DNA of 64,000 bases, from positions 26,971-90,970 of the forward strand of contig CBFIJK010000006.1 of NCBI GenBank assembly GCA_965662745.1, read 5' to 3'. This DNA is from Anianibacter sp965662745. GTDB lineage: Bacteria; Pseudomonadota; Alphaproteobacteria; Rhodobacterales; Rhodobacteraceae. This document shows positions 26,211-35,046 of this stretch, piece by piece. The number at the start of each line of letters is the position of its first letter. Position 1 is the stretch's first letter. Position numbers and translations under genes: made by a program. The notes under the pieces were generated by a model. The model was given only the letters and a program-made list of their open reading frames with translations. It ran no database searches and was not told the DNA's origin.

Positions 26211-27040
26211 CCCAGAAGCCTTGCATCATCTGCTGCGCCATCACCGGTTCCGTGCCCCGCAAGGCCGACAATCCGGCGGTTCCCGTCACTGTGTCCCAGC
26301 AAGTCGAATCAATGCATGAAGCCTTCGAGGCGGGCGCATCGATCTGCCATGCACATGTGCGCAACGACGACGAGTCGCCAAGCTCTGACCCCGAAAAATT
26401 CGCCGCTCTCAAAGAGGGGCTCGAAAAGCACTGCCCGGGTCTGATCATCCAGTTCTCGACCGGCGGCCGGTCGGGCGCGGGCCGCGAACGCGGCGGCATG
26501 ATCCCGCTGGCGCCCGACATGGCCTCTCTCACGGTCGGATCGAACAACTTCCCGACGCGCGTATATGAAAACTCGCCGGATCTTGTAGACTGGCTCGCCT
26601 CTGAAATGCTCCAATATGACGTGAAGCCCGAAATCGAAGCCTTCGATCTGTCGCATATCCACCAGGCCGCCAAGATGGCGGGCGACGGGCGTCTGAAGGG
26701 ACCGCTTTATATCCAGTTCGTCATGGGCGTGAAGAACGCGATGCCCACCGACAAGCCCAGCTTCGATTTCTATATCGAGACCGTCAAACGCCTTGCCCCC
26801 GATGCCGAATGGTGCGCCGCAGGCATCGGCCCCAGCCAGATTGTGTTGAATGAATGGTGCGTTGCCCAGGGCGGTCATGCGCGCACGGGGCTCGAAGACA
26901 ACATTCGTCTCGACAAATCAAACCTCGCGCCGTCCAACGCCGCTCTCGTCAAGCGCGTCACGGACCTTTGCGAGCAATACGAACGTCCGGTCGCAACACC
27001 CGCCCAGGCGCGAGAGATCCTCGGCCTGAAAGCTGCCTGA
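26207..27040 (+). CDS. Beta-keto acid cleavage enzyme (BKACE, DUF849)
   Basis: A 277-residue zinc-dependent TIM-barrel enzyme. BKACE proteins condense a beta-keto acid with acetyl-CoA and release acetoacetate plus a CoA ester. Visible are CAITGS at the N-terminus, the metal-binding HAHVRNDDE (about residues 47-55), FSTGGRSGAGRERGG and VGSNNFP. Overlaps the hydrolase by ATGA and pcaB by one base. Because pcaI, pcaJ and pcaF are absent, the simplest reading is that it acts on 3-oxoadipate to give succinyl-CoA and acetoacetate. Family call is firm; substrate is inferred from context. Confidence 0.85.
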   Translation: MTQKPCIICCAITGSVPRKADNPAVPVTVSQQVESMHEAFEAGASICHAHVRNDDESPSSDPEKFAALKEGLEKHCPGLIIQFSTGGRSGAGRERGGMIPLAPDMASLTVGSNNFPTRVYENSPDLVDWLASEMLQYDVKPEIEAFDLSHIHQAAKMAGDGRLKGPLYIQFVMGVKNAMPTDKPSFDFYIETVKRLAPDAEWCAAGIGPSQIVLNEWCVAQGGHARTGLEDNIRLDKSNLAPSNAALVKRVTDLCEQYERPVATPAQAREILGLKAA

Positions 27041-28368
27041 TGGCCGCCAGCGTCTATGACAGCGCACTCTACCGCGATCTCTTTCGTGACGACGATTGCG
27101 CCAAGCTTTTCAGCGACACGGCCGAAATCCGCGCGATGCTCATCGTCGAGGGCGCGCTGGCCAAGGCGCAAGGATCGCTCGGCCTGATCCCGGAAACGGC
27201 AGCGAAGGCGATCCACCGCGCAAGCCTTGAGGCGCAGATCGACCCCGTCGCGCTCGCGGAGGAAACCGGGCGTAGTGCTGTGCCGGTGCCTGCTCTCGTC
27301 TCGGCCTTTCGCACGGAAATCGGCGCGCCGGATCACGCGCAATACGTCCACTGGGGCGCGACATCGCAGGACATCATCGACACCGGCCTTATCCTGCGCC
27401 TGCGCCAGGTCATAGCGATCTTTGAGGCACGCCTCGCCGCGATCCTGTCCGCGCTCGGCACGCTGGCAGACACGCATGCCGACCTGCCCATGGCTGCGCG
27501 TACCTATGGCCAGATCGCCTCCCCCACCAGCTTCGGCGCGGTCGTGGCCAGCTGGGGCCGGCCGCTTCTGCAACTGCAAGTCACCCTCCAGCCTGTGAAA
27601 GAGGCGCTTTTGTCCGTAAGCCTTTCGGGCGCGGCTGGCACGCTGTCGGCCATGGGCACTGATGGCGCAAAGGTTCGCGCCGCCCTCGCGGGGGAACTCG
27701 GCCTCGCCGATCCGGGCGCAAGCTGGCACAGCGAACGTGGCCGGATCACAGGCTTCACCTCCTGGATGACGCAGACCGCAACATCGCTCGCGAAGATGGG
27801 TGAAGACCTGATCCTCCTGACACAATCGGGCCTGCAAGAGGTCACCCTCGCAACCGCGGGCGGCTCGTCCACCATGCCGCAGAAGCAGAACCCTGTGCAG
27901 CCGACCCTGCTCTCGGCCATCGGATCGCAGATGATCGCGCTCTCCAGTGCGATGGACACGGCCGCCATCCACCGCCAGCAACGCGACGGCGCGGCCTGGT
28001 TCATAGAATGGATGACTTTGCCGCAGATGTGCCTCGGCCTCGCGAAAGCGCTGGCGATCGCAGAGGACCTCGCCAAGGGGCTGACACCAAGGCCCGACGC
28101 CATGCGCGCCCAGATCGACGACGGCCTCGGCCTCATCTACGCCGAAGCGCTCAGCTTCGATCTGGCCAAATCCATGCCGCGCCCGGACGCGCAGGCAAAG
28201 ATCAAAGCCCTCTGCAAGACCGCGCTGGCCGAAAACACCCCGCTCGCCGATCTCGCCGCGCGCGAATGGCCAGACAAGGACCTCTCCGGCTTCTTCGATC
28301 CAGCCAGCCTCCTCGGCACCGCCCCCACCGAGGCCCGCGCCTTCGCATCAGCCGCAAAGGCGCGCTGA
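27040..28368 (+). CDS. pcaB: 3-carboxy-cis,cis-muconate cycloisomerase
   Basis: Member of the fumarase/aspartase superfamily that lactonises 3-carboxymuconate to 4-carboxymuconolactone. 442 residues, with RDDDCAKLFSDTAEIRAML at the start, HWGATSQDIIDTGL and the superfamily signature GGSSTMPQKQNPVQPTL (about residues 277-293). The ATG overlaps the BKACE stop. Last gene of the pca run, followed by a repeat element. Confidence 0.94.
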   Translation: MAASVYDSALYRDLFRDDDCAKLFSDTAEIRAMLIVEGALAKAQGSLGLIPETAAKAIHRASLEAQIDPVALAEETGRSAVPVPALVSAFRTEIGAPDHAQYVHWGATSQDIIDTGLILRLRQVIAIFEARLAAILSALGTLADTHADLPMAARTYGQIASPTSFGAVVASWGRPLLQLQVTLQPVKEALLSVSLSGAAGTLSAMGTDGAKVRAALAGELGLADPGASWHSERGRITGFTSWMTQTATSLAKMGEDLILLTQSGLQEVTLATAGGSSTMPQKQNPVQPTLLSAIGSQMIALSSAMDTAAIHRQQRDGAAWFIEWMTLPQMCLGLAKALAIAEDLAKGLTPRPDAMRAQIDDGLGLIYAEALSFDLAKSMPRPDAQAKIKALCKTALAENTPLADLAAREWPDKDLSGFFDPASLLGTAPTEARAFASAAKAR

Positions 28369-28371
28369 CCC

Positions 28372-28440
28372 ACCCTCTTTGGTGTTCCAAAATATCCGGG
28401 GGAGTCCGCGCCGCGCGCGGACGGGGGCGAAGCCCCCCAA
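28372..28440 (+). repeat. Intergenic repeat, copy 3, with tandem hairpins
   Basis: CCCTCTTTGGTGTTCC-AAAATATCCGGGGG, then stems GTCCGCG/CGCGGAC and GGGGGC/GCCCCC. It starts four bases after the pcaB stop and shares the core with copies at 9174, 23698 and 36643. Further GC stems continue to about 28500, so the stretch may also end the pca transcript. Confidence 0.65.
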
Positions 28441-28593
28441 CCGCCGCGCAAAGCGAAGCGGCGCGCGGCGGGCATGTCTTGCGCCGCAGGCGCCCATCTT
28501 CTCGAAAAACCACACAAAACCCACCATCTCGACCCTTGCCGGATCGGCGCGCTGCGGCCACTCTCGCCGCAGCCACGACGACAGGACGATCCA

Positions 28594-29688
28594 ATGCCCA
28601 CAACCCTTCGCGCCGCGGTCTGCCGCGCCTTTGCCGAGCCACTGTCCATCGAGACCGTCACCCTCGCCGACCCTGGCCCCGGAGAGGTCGAGGTCACGCT
28701 CGACGCCTGCGCGATCTGCCATTCCGATATCTCGCTGGCCGAGGGGGGATGGGGCGGCCATCTTCCCGCGATCTACGGGCATGAAGCGGTCGGGCGGATA
28801 TCGCAGCTTGGCCCTGGTGCAAAGGGCGCGGGCATCGGCGATACGGTCCTCGTCACCTTTCTTCGCAATTGCGGCACCTGCCCGTCCTGCCATGGCGGGC
28901 ACCCGGCCAATTGCGAAACACCCTTCGATCGGCTCGGCCGCTTTACCGATGCGGACGGCACCCCGATCGAGCAAGGCCTTGGCTCGGGCTGTTTCGCCGA
29001 GAAGGTCGTCGTGGACACCAGCCAAATCGTGCGCATCCCGGGCGATCTGCCTGCCGCCTCCGCCTCCACGCTCGCCTGCGGCGTCATCACCGGCATCGGC
29101 GCTGTCGTGAACACCGCAGGCCTGCGTCCGGGACAATCGGCGGTGGTGATCGGCGCGGGCGGCGTTGGCCTCAGCGCCATTCAAGGCGCAAGACTGGCGG
29201 GCGCGTCCCATGTCATCGCCGTCGACATGACCGAGGAAAAGCTTGCCATCGCACGCGAATTCGGCGCCACGGGCGGCGTTCTGGCGACCGAGGCAAAACC
29301 ATGGCGGGGCGCGATGAAGATCATCGGGCGCGGCGCCGACTACGTCTTCGTCACCGTCGGGGCCATCGCGGCCTATGACACGGCGATGCGGTATCTCGCC
29401 AATCACGGCAAGATGGTCATGGTTGGCATGCCCCATTCGGGCGAGACGACAAGCTATGAGCCAGTGATCGCCGCCTTCACCGGGCAGCAGATGATCGGGT
29501 CCAAGATGGGCGACGTGGTCATTGCCCGCGACATTCCCTGGATGATCGAGCTTTATAAGCAGGGTCGCCTGATGCTGGATGAACTTGTGTCGGCCACATG
29601 GACGCTCGACCAGATCAACGAGGCGATTGCCGACACCAAATCCGGCGGCGCGCGGCGCAATGTCATCCTGTTCGGAGACCGCTCATGA
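28594..29688 (+). CDS. Zinc-dependent alcohol dehydrogenase
   Basis: A 364-residue medium-chain dehydrogenase. The catalytic zinc site has Cys in ACAICHSDISLA and His-Glu in YGHEAVGRI; the structural zinc has four Cys in NCGTCPSCHGGHPANC; the NAD(P) loop is IGAGGVGLSAIQGA. Close in pattern to class III/aryl-alcohol dehydrogenases. It is translationally coupled to an enolase-family dehydratase, so it may oxidise a sugar- or polyol-derived alcohol or an aryl alcohol feeding the pca genes. Substrate not known. The start at 28594 is chosen because the earlier start runs through the repeat region. Confidence 0.85.
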   Translation: MPTTLRAAVCRAFAEPLSIETVTLADPGPGEVEVTLDACAICHSDISLAEGGWGGHLPAIYGHEAVGRISQLGPGAKGAGIGDTVLVTFLRNCGTCPSCHGGHPANCETPFDRLGRFTDADGTPIEQGLGSGCFAEKVVVDTSQIVRIPGDLPAASASTLACGVITGIGAVVNTAGLRPGQSAVVIGAGGVGLSAIQGARLAGASHVIAVDMTEEKLAIAREFGATGGVLATEAKPWRGAMKIIGRGADYVFVTVGAIAAYDTAMRYLANHGKMVMVGMPHSGETTSYEPVIAAFTGQQMIGSKMGDVVIARDIPWMIELYKQGRLMLDELVSATWTLDQINEAIADTKSGGARRNVILFGDRS

Positions 29689-30914
29689 AGCTTGCCGATC
29701 TCGACATCATCGTCACGGCCCCGCCTGCGCCGGGCTGGGGCGGGCGTTACTGGATCCTGGTGAAGGTGACGACTGATACCGGCATCACCGGCTGGGGAGA
29801 GGTCTATGCCGCCTCGGTTGGCCCCGATGCGATGTGCGCCGTCATCCGAGATGTCTTTGCCCGGCACATGGAAGGCACGTCGCCCGAGAACATCGAGCTG
29901 ATGTTCCGCCGCGCCTATTCCTCGGGCTTCACACAACGCCCCGATCTGACGGTCATGGGTGCGTTTTCAGGGCTAGAGATTGCGTGCTGGGATATCCTTG
30001 GCAAGGATCGCGGACGGCCCGTCTGGGCGCTTCTGGGCGGGCTGATGAACGAGCGTATCCGCGCCTATACCTATCTGTATCCGCAGGCGGACGATCCCGA
30101 TTTGGGTGGATTCTGGAACGATGCGGACCGGACGGCAGAAGCGGCATCGCGCGCAGTCGCGGACGGCTGGACGGCGGTCAAGTTCGACCCCGCGGGCCCC
30201 TACACGATCCGGGGCGGGCATATGCCGTCCATGTCCGACATCTCGCGATCCGCCCGGTTCTGCGCAGCGGTGCGCGAAGCCGTCGGCGACAGCGCCGATA
30301 TTCTTTTCGGCACTCATGGCCAGTTCACACCCGGTGGGGCGATCCGGCTGGGCCAGGCGATAGAGCCCTATCAACCGCTTTGGTTCGAAGAGCCGATTCC
30401 CCCCGACAACCCACTCGATTTCGCGCGCGTGGCGCAGGCGGTGCGCATTCCGCTTGCCACTGGCGAACGGGCGACGACGCGCGGCGAATTCGCGACCCTT
30501 TTGCGCGCAGGCGGCGTCGAGATCCTGCAACCGGCGCTGGGACGCGCTGGCGGGATCTGGGAAGGGCGCAAGATTGCCGCGCTGGCCGAATCCTTCGGCG
30601 CGCAGGTTGCGCCGCATCTTTATGCCGGACCTGTGGAATGGGCGGCGAACCTGCAACTGGCGGCCTCGATCCCCAATTTATTGCTGGCCGAAACCATCGC
30701 GACGCCGTTCCACGACGCACTGATCAAGGGTACGATTCGGGTCGAGGACGGGCATATTCGCGCCCCGCAAGCGCCGGGGCTGGGCATTGAGATCGACGAG
30801 GATCTGGCCCGCGCGCATCCCTATCGCGGCGATGCGTTGCATCTTTCGATGCAGGAAGAGCCGTGCAATTATGCGTCTGAGAACCGGTTCGAGGGCGGCG
30901 CCCCGCCGGACTGA
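29685..30914 (+). CDS. Mandelate racemase/enolase-family dehydratase (galactonate-dehydratase-like)
   Basis: A 409-residue enolase-superfamily enzyme. The N-terminal capping domain (about 1-125) is followed by the barrel with Lys in TAVKFDPAGPY, the segment THGQFTPGGAIRLGQAIEP, metal-binding WFEEPIPPDN, GERATTRGEF and QVAPHLYAGPVEW with the basic His. This pattern is that of acid-sugar dehydratases such as D-galactonate dehydratase. ATGA overlap with the dehydrogenase. Most likely dehydrates a sugar acid to a 2-keto-3-deoxy acid; substrate unproved. Confidence 0.82.
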   Translation: MKLADLDIIVTAPPAPGWGGRYWILVKVTTDTGITGWGEVYAASVGPDAMCAVIRDVFARHMEGTSPENIELMFRRAYSSGFTQRPDLTVMGAFSGLEIACWDILGKDRGRPVWALLGGLMNERIRAYTYLYPQADDPDLGGFWNDADRTAEAASRAVADGWTAVKFDPAGPYTIRGGHMPSMSDISRSARFCAAVREAVGDSADILFGTHGQFTPGGAIRLGQAIEPYQPLWFEEPIPPDNPLDFARVAQAVRIPLATGERATTRGEFATLLRAGGVEILQPALGRAGGIWEGRKIAALAESFGAQVAPHLYAGPVEWAANLQLAASIPNLLLAETIATPFHDALIKGTIRVEDGHIRAPQAPGLGIEIDEDLARAHPYRGDALHLSMQEEPCNYASENRFEGGAPPD

Positions 30915-31020
30915 CCCTGCGATTGCTGCCCGATCCGGGACAGTTAGCGGCGTTCCGTAGGGGACGTTTCCCGGTCCGGAAACGGCTGCCCTATTCTGGC
31001 CGCATTTTTGTGCAAAATTT

Positions 31021-31119
31021 AATCAAGGCGCAAACCGTAGCACTTTCTCTACGAATAGCGTTGGTGAAGTAACGAGTCCTCCCTGACTGGACGGCCGCCA
31101 CACTGGCGGCCATTTTTTT
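31021..31119 (+). ncRNA. Candidate small RNA with CU-rich loop and intrinsic terminator
   Basis: In the gap after the dehydratase three hairpins follow one another: CGTAG/CTACG (31036-31053), AGTC/GACT with loop CTCCCT (31075-31088), and a perfect eight-base stem GGCCGCCA/TGGCGGCC with seven T residues (31093-31119). A CCUCC-type loop next to a strong terminator is the design of stress-induced sRNAs of the Rhodobacter CcsR/'cuckoo' type. It could also be just the 3' end of the dehydrogenase-dehydratase message. The 5' end is not determined; I saw no clear promoter. Confidence 0.4.
31093..31119 (+). terminator. Intrinsic terminator
   Basis: Perfect eight-base stem GGCCGCCA/TGGCGGCC, loop CAC, followed by ATTTTTTT on the plus strand. 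Confidence 0.9.
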
Positions 31120-31151
31120 GGCGGAACGCGTTCTTCATCGAAGACACAGGG

Positions 31152-31820
31152 TCAGGCGGCGATCGGTTCGATCAGTTCGGCGCCGCTCGCCCGGTTGGAA
31201 TTCACCGCAGGATCGACCCGGTGCCAGATGAACCGATCTTCGGGCGCGGCGGTCATCAGCGTTGCCGCCCCTTTGCCTTCCTCGCCCAGCCAAAGCCCGT
31301 ATTGATCCGGCGCCAATGTCACGGGCATGCGGTGATGGATGCCCGACATCGCGTCATTGGCCCCCGTCGTGACGATGGCGCAAGTGACAAGCTGGTCATC
31401 GCCCTTGTCCCAAGTTTGCCAGATGCCGGCGAAGGCGATCAATTCGCCACTTTGGGCGCGGATATACCAAGGCAATCGCTTGCCCTCGGGATCCTTGGTC
31501 CATTCATAGAAACCCGTGGCCGGAATGATGCAGCGCCGTTCGCGGCAGGCGGCGCGGAAGGCGGGCTTTTCGGCAATCGTTTCGGCCCGCGCGTTGATCA
31601 GCAAGGGACCATCGGTCGGGAATTTGTACCAATGCGGGATAAAGCCCCAGCGCATCCGCGTCAGACGGCGGGGGCCATCACCCTGTGCGGTCACCACATG
31701 GACATCCGTGGTTGGGCAGACATTGTAGCGCGGCAGGTCCGGCAGGTCGTTGTCTGGGGCGGCCTCGAACAGGCGCGCCATCTCGTCATTGGCATGCGTC
31801 AGAACGAAACGGCCGCACAT
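31152..31820 (-). CDS. SOS response-associated peptidase (HMCES/YedK family)
   Basis: A 222-residue DNA-protein crosslink sensor that links its N-terminal Cys2 to abasic sites in single-stranded DNA. The start at 31820 is set by MCGRFVLT, since Cys2 must become the first residue. Further family motifs are PRYNVCPTTDV, RMRWGFIPHWYK, INARAETIAEKPAFR, CIIPATGFYEW and HHRMPVTL with the active His. Full length. Four bases after the DUF1992 gene. Confidence 0.93.
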   Translation of the reverse strand: MCGRFVLTHANDEMARLFEAAPDNDLPDLPRYNVCPTTDVHVVTAQGDGPRRLTRMRWGFIPHWYKFPTDGPLLINARAETIAEKPAFRAACRERRCIIPATGFYEWTKDPEGKRLPWYIRAQSGELIAFAGIWQTWDKGDDQLVTCAIVTTGANDAMSGIHHRMPVTLAPDQYGLWLGEEGKGAATLMTAAPEDRFIWHRVDPAVNSNRASGAELIEPIAA

Positions 31821-31824
31821 GGGA

Positions 31825-32127
31825 TCAGCGCGCCTTACGGGCGATTTCGATCCGGGCTTCAAGCATCGACATCTCGGTCACGATCCGTTTGCAATCCGGC
31901 TTGCTATCGGCGTCGCGCAGCTCTGCGCGCAGGCGCGCAAGTTCCCGGCTTAGCGTCACGAATTCCGGCGCGCTGCCGTTTTCCTTCAAAATCCGGTTAA
32001 GGACCGCGTTTTCCGGATCGTCGACTTTCGGCAAGGGCTTGCCCGCGCCCGGCAGATTGTCGAACTCACCGCGCGCCTCGGCTTCGCGGATTTTGGCAGA
32101 GATCAGGTCGATGAGCGGATGATCCAT
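31825..32127 (-). CDS. DUF1992 protein (DnaJ homologue C28-like)
   Basis: A 100-residue soluble protein matching the DUF1992/DNAJC28 conserved domain: HPLIDLISAKIREAEARGEF then DNLPGAGKPL and a helical C-terminus rich in Arg, Glu and Leu. There is no J-domain. Function unknown. The ATG at 32127 fits the family N-terminus; a longer frame to 32163 adds 12 residues. Likely one transcript with the HMCES gene. Confidence 0.85.
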   Translation of the reverse strand: MDHPLIDLISAKIREAEARGEFDNLPGAGKPLPKVDDPENAVLNRILKENGSAPEFVTLSRELARLRAELRDADSKPDCKRIVTEMSMLEARIEIARKAR

Positions 32128-32279
32128 GGGCGCAAACCTGCCACAGACAGGCGGCCCGGCCAAGTTCGTGTGGCGCGGTCTTAAAGCAAATCAACCTATC
32201 CCAATGATCCTTGCATCCATTCTAAGAGCGGACATGCCGGAGCCGTTTGGCAGATTGTGTCATAAAGGAGCCACCAATA

Positions 32280-33092
32280 ATGCCATCCTCAGAGCTTGTT
32301 GTCCCTGCTCGAATGCCCCGAAACGAAGCCAAGCGGCTGCAAGCGGTGAAGCGAAGCGGGATGATGGACAGCGAAGTCGCCAGCCGTTTCTCGATCTACG
32401 TCGACATGGCCAAGCGGATTGCCGACTGCCCGGTCGCCTATACCGGACTGCTGGACGAGCACCGTCAGTACTTCCTTGCGCAATCGTTCGAAGGATCAAT
32501 CGAGACCCTGACCGAGGTCGCGCGGGACAAGACCCTTTGCCAATACGCCCTGCTGCATACCCAGCCGCTGGTCGTTCCCGACCTGCGCGAACACCCGCAG
32601 CTCAAGCACAACGCGCTTGTGACGGACGATCCGCACTGGGTGTTCTGGGTCGGCGTCCCGCTGGTGACCTCAGACGGCCTGGTGCTCGGGACGCTTTGCG
32701 TCGTTGACTACAAGCCGCGCACGCTGGACGACGAAACGATCGCGCTGCTGCAGCGGCTTGCCGCAAACCTGACGCTGGTGATCGAGTTGCAGGCCGACCA
32801 GCGTGATGCCACCGCAGACCGGCTGGGCGACCTGCTGAAGACGCTCGACAAGGAAGTGCCGGGCGTGGATTTCGTCACCGCGCGGGCGTTCGTGGACCTG
32901 TGCCTTTCCAAGCCGCTTTCAGGCGCGGGCAAAGCCGCCCTGCAGGCTGCCGGGCTTGCGGATGAACACGCAGCCATCACCGCAGAGGGCCGAAAGGTTC
33001 AAACCAGCACCGGGTTGTTCATACCCGACTACAACAGCGCCCCGCGCGTTTTTGCGCAGCACAATATCGATGAATTGCTCTCAGGGCTTTGA
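32280..33092 (+). CDS. GAF-domain protein
   Basis: A 270-residue soluble protein with one GAF domain (about residues 25-165): SRFSIYVDMAKRIADCPVAY, FLAQSFEGS, CQYALLHTQPLVVPDL, FWVGVPLVTSDGLVLGTLCV. No kinase, GGDEF or HTH output domain follows; the C-terminal 100 residues look helical. It may sense a small ligand or redox state. AAGGAG ten bases before the ATG supports this start. Nine bases upstream of a small unknown gene, so probably a pair. Confidence 0.8.
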   Translation: MPSSELVVPARMPRNEAKRLQAVKRSGMMDSEVASRFSIYVDMAKRIADCPVAYTGLLDEHRQYFLAQSFEGSIETLTEVARDKTLCQYALLHTQPLVVPDLREHPQLKHNALVTDDPHWVFWVGVPLVTSDGLVLGTLCVVDYKPRTLDDETIALLQRLAANLTLVIELQADQRDATADRLGDLLKTLDKEVPGVDFVTARAFVDLCLSKPLSGAGKAALQAAGLADEHAAITAEGRKVQTSTGLFIPDYNSAPRVFAQHNIDELLSGL

Positions 33093-33101
33093 GGAACTCA
33101 G

Positions 33102-33416
33102 ATGTACGCGAAGCTATACAATATGAAATTTGCCACCATTGGCGATGCGAAGATCGCCGTCTCCTACGTCACCGAGGAGTTTGGACACCTGATCAGTGAA
33201 TACGACGTTGCCAGCATGAACGTCACCCTAAGCGCGGATGGCGAGATGGGGATCTCGGTGCGCTTTGACGACGCCGAAACGCTCAAGGCCTTCGACAAGG
33301 AAAGCAAGAAAATGGTGGCCGAGCTTGAGACCTCGTTCGATTGCCGGACGTCGCAGAAGACCGGCGTTGCGGTGTTCACGTTCGACCGAGAGGCCACTTT
33401 CGTCTCTGCGGTCTGA
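33102..33416 (+). CDS. Hypothetical 104-residue protein paired with the GAF protein
   Basis: I do not recognise the family. The protein is soluble, has no signal or membrane segment, and alternates strands and helices: MKFATIGDAKIAVSYVTEEF, SMNVTLSADGEMGISVRFDD, AETLKAFDKESKKMVAEL, KTGVAVFTFDREA. It follows the GAF gene after nine bases and is followed by a strong terminator, so the two form a unit. Confidence 0.65.
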   Translation: MYAKLYNMKFATIGDAKIAVSYVTEEFGHLISEYDVASMNVTLSADGEMGISVRFDDAETLKAFDKESKKMVAELETSFDCRTSQKTGVAVFTFDREATFVSAV

Positions 33417-33438
33417 TCAGGCTGCACCGAACAACAAG

Positions 33439-33472
33439 AGGCCCCGGACAGGTTCTGTCCGGGGCCTTTTTT
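33439..33472 (+). terminator. Intrinsic terminator of the GAF gene pair
   Basis: Perfect stem AGGCCCCGGACA/TGTCCGGGGCCT with loop GGTTC, followed by a T-run. It lies 23 bases after the stop at 33416. Confidence 0.93.
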
Positions 33473-33489
33473 CGGGTCCATTCGGACCT

Positions 33490-35046
33490 TTACTTTATGG
33501 TAATGCGACCATCGGTATACGGCTCGTACGGGCCGTTCGCGGCGAGGTATTCTGCGGTGACATCGGCAAGGTCGGGGCCGAAGTCATAGGCGTTCTCGGC
33601 ATCGACGAACATGCTGTAGCCGTCACCGCCGTTGCGGACGTAGTTGTTGGACACCACGCCATAGGTCGCGTCCGTGTCGATCGGCTCGCCGCCGATCATC
33701 ACGTCCGAGATGCGGCTGCCCGGCTCTGCGGTAGGATCAACCGCGAAGGACATGCCCGAGACCTGCGGGAAGCGGCCCGCGCCTTCCTCGATCTGGCTTG
33801 CGCCGTTCTCGAGCGCCTCGACAAGCGTCGCGCCCGTGACCTGGAAGGTCGACAGCGTGTTCTGGAACGGCAGGACCGTCAGAACCTCGCCCATGGTAAC
33901 CTCGCCTTCGTCTATGGACGCGCGCAGACCGCCGCTGTTCGAGATCGCGACCTGGATGCCCTGATCGGCGACGCGGTCGAGCATGGCGTCGGCCACTAGG
34001 TTGCCCATCTCGCATTCCATCGCGCGGCAGACCGACCGGTCGCCCTCGATGCTGGCAGAGGTCTCTGCCACGACGCGGTTGCGGATTTCGTCGAGCGGCT
34101 GGGCCGCTTCGGAAATGCGCGCCTTGGTGCCTTCATCCTCGGCCACCGAAGCGTCCATGATGATCGGTGCGCCCGAGGCTTCGGTCACGTTGCCCTCGTC
34201 GTCGAAGGTCACGTTCAACTCGCCCAGAAACTTGCCATAGGCATAGGCCTGAACGATCTGCACGCCGTTCACTTCGGTCGGATAGGGGCCTTCCGCGCCC
34301 TCCATATCGCCCAGCAGCGTGTTCGAGTGGCCGCCAACGATCACATCCACTCCCGTGGTGTTCTCGGCAACGGTCTGGTCCACGCGGTAGCTGGAATGCG
34401 ATAGGACGACGATCTTGTTGACGCCCATCTCGGTCAGCTTGTCGACTTCGCCCTGAACCGCCTCGGACGGATCGGTGAAGATGACATTCGGGCCGGGCGA
34501 GGCAAGCTCGTCCGTGTCCTGCGGCGTCAGGCCAATGAGGCCGATCTTTTCGCCGCCCTGCTCGATCACCACGGATTTCTGGATGGCATCGGCCAGCAGG
34601 TCTTCACCCGAGACATCGGCATTCGACATGAGGACCGGAAAATCGACAGCATCGACGAAGCCGCGCAGAACCTCGGGACCATCGTCGAATTCGTGGTTGC
34701 CCACGGTCATCGCCGTATAACCCATCTGGTTCATCATCTCGGCGGCCAGCTTGCCCTTATAGTAAGTGTAAAACAGCGTGCCCTGGAACTGATCGCCCCC
34801 ATCGACGAGGATCCAGTTGTTCGACCGGCTCTTGGCGTCCGAAATCGCGGTCATCAGCCGCGCAGAGCCGCCAAAGCATTCGCCGGCGTCATTGTCTTCC
34901 GCCGAACAGCCCGAATCAAAGCGCGAGATCGGCTCGAACCGGGCGTGAAAGTCGTTGGTGTGCAGGATGGTCAGCTGGTAATCGGCCAGCGCGGCGCCCG
35001 AAGACAGCGCAAGCGCGGCTGCCGAGGCGAGAAAACGGTGTAGCAT
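33490..35046 (-). CDS. Periplasmic 5'-nucleotidase/UshA-type metallophosphatase
   Basis: A 518-residue exported hydrolase acting on nucleotides or nucleotide sugars. Signal peptide MLHRFLASAAALALSSGAALA, then a calcineurin-like metallophosphatase domain (about 22-300) with HTNDFHARFEP, GDQFQGTLFY, GNHEFDDGPEV and VIVGGHSNTLLGD, then a 5'-nucleotidase C-terminal domain (about 330-510) with SNSGGLRASI and NNYVRNGGDGY. Normal length. The frame runs on to 35361, but the signal peptide fixes the start at 35046. Confidence 0.92.
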   Translation of the reverse strand: MLHRFLASAAALALSSGAALADYQLTILHTNDFHARFEPISRFDSGCSAEDNDAGECFGGSARLMTAISDAKSRSNNWILVDGGDQFQGTLFYTYYKGKLAAEMMNQMGYTAMTVGNHEFDDGPEVLRGFVDAVDFPVLMSNADVSGEDLLADAIQKSVVIEQGGEKIGLIGLTPQDTDELASPGPNVIFTDPSEAVQGEVDKLTEMGVNKIVVLSHSSYRVDQTVAENTTGVDVIVGGHSNTLLGDMEGAEGPYPTEVNGVQIVQAYAYGKFLGELNVTFDDEGNVTEASGAPIIMDASVAEDEGTKARISEAAQPLDEIRNRVVAETSASIEGDRSVCRAMECEMGNLVADAMLDRVADQGIQVAISNSGGLRASIDEGEVTMGEVLTVLPFQNTLSTFQVTGATLVEALENGASQIEEGAGRFPQVSGMSFAVDPTAEPGSRISDVMIGGEPIDTDATYGVVSNNYVRNGGDGYSMFVDAENAYDFGPDLADVTAEYLAANGPYEPYTDGRITIK

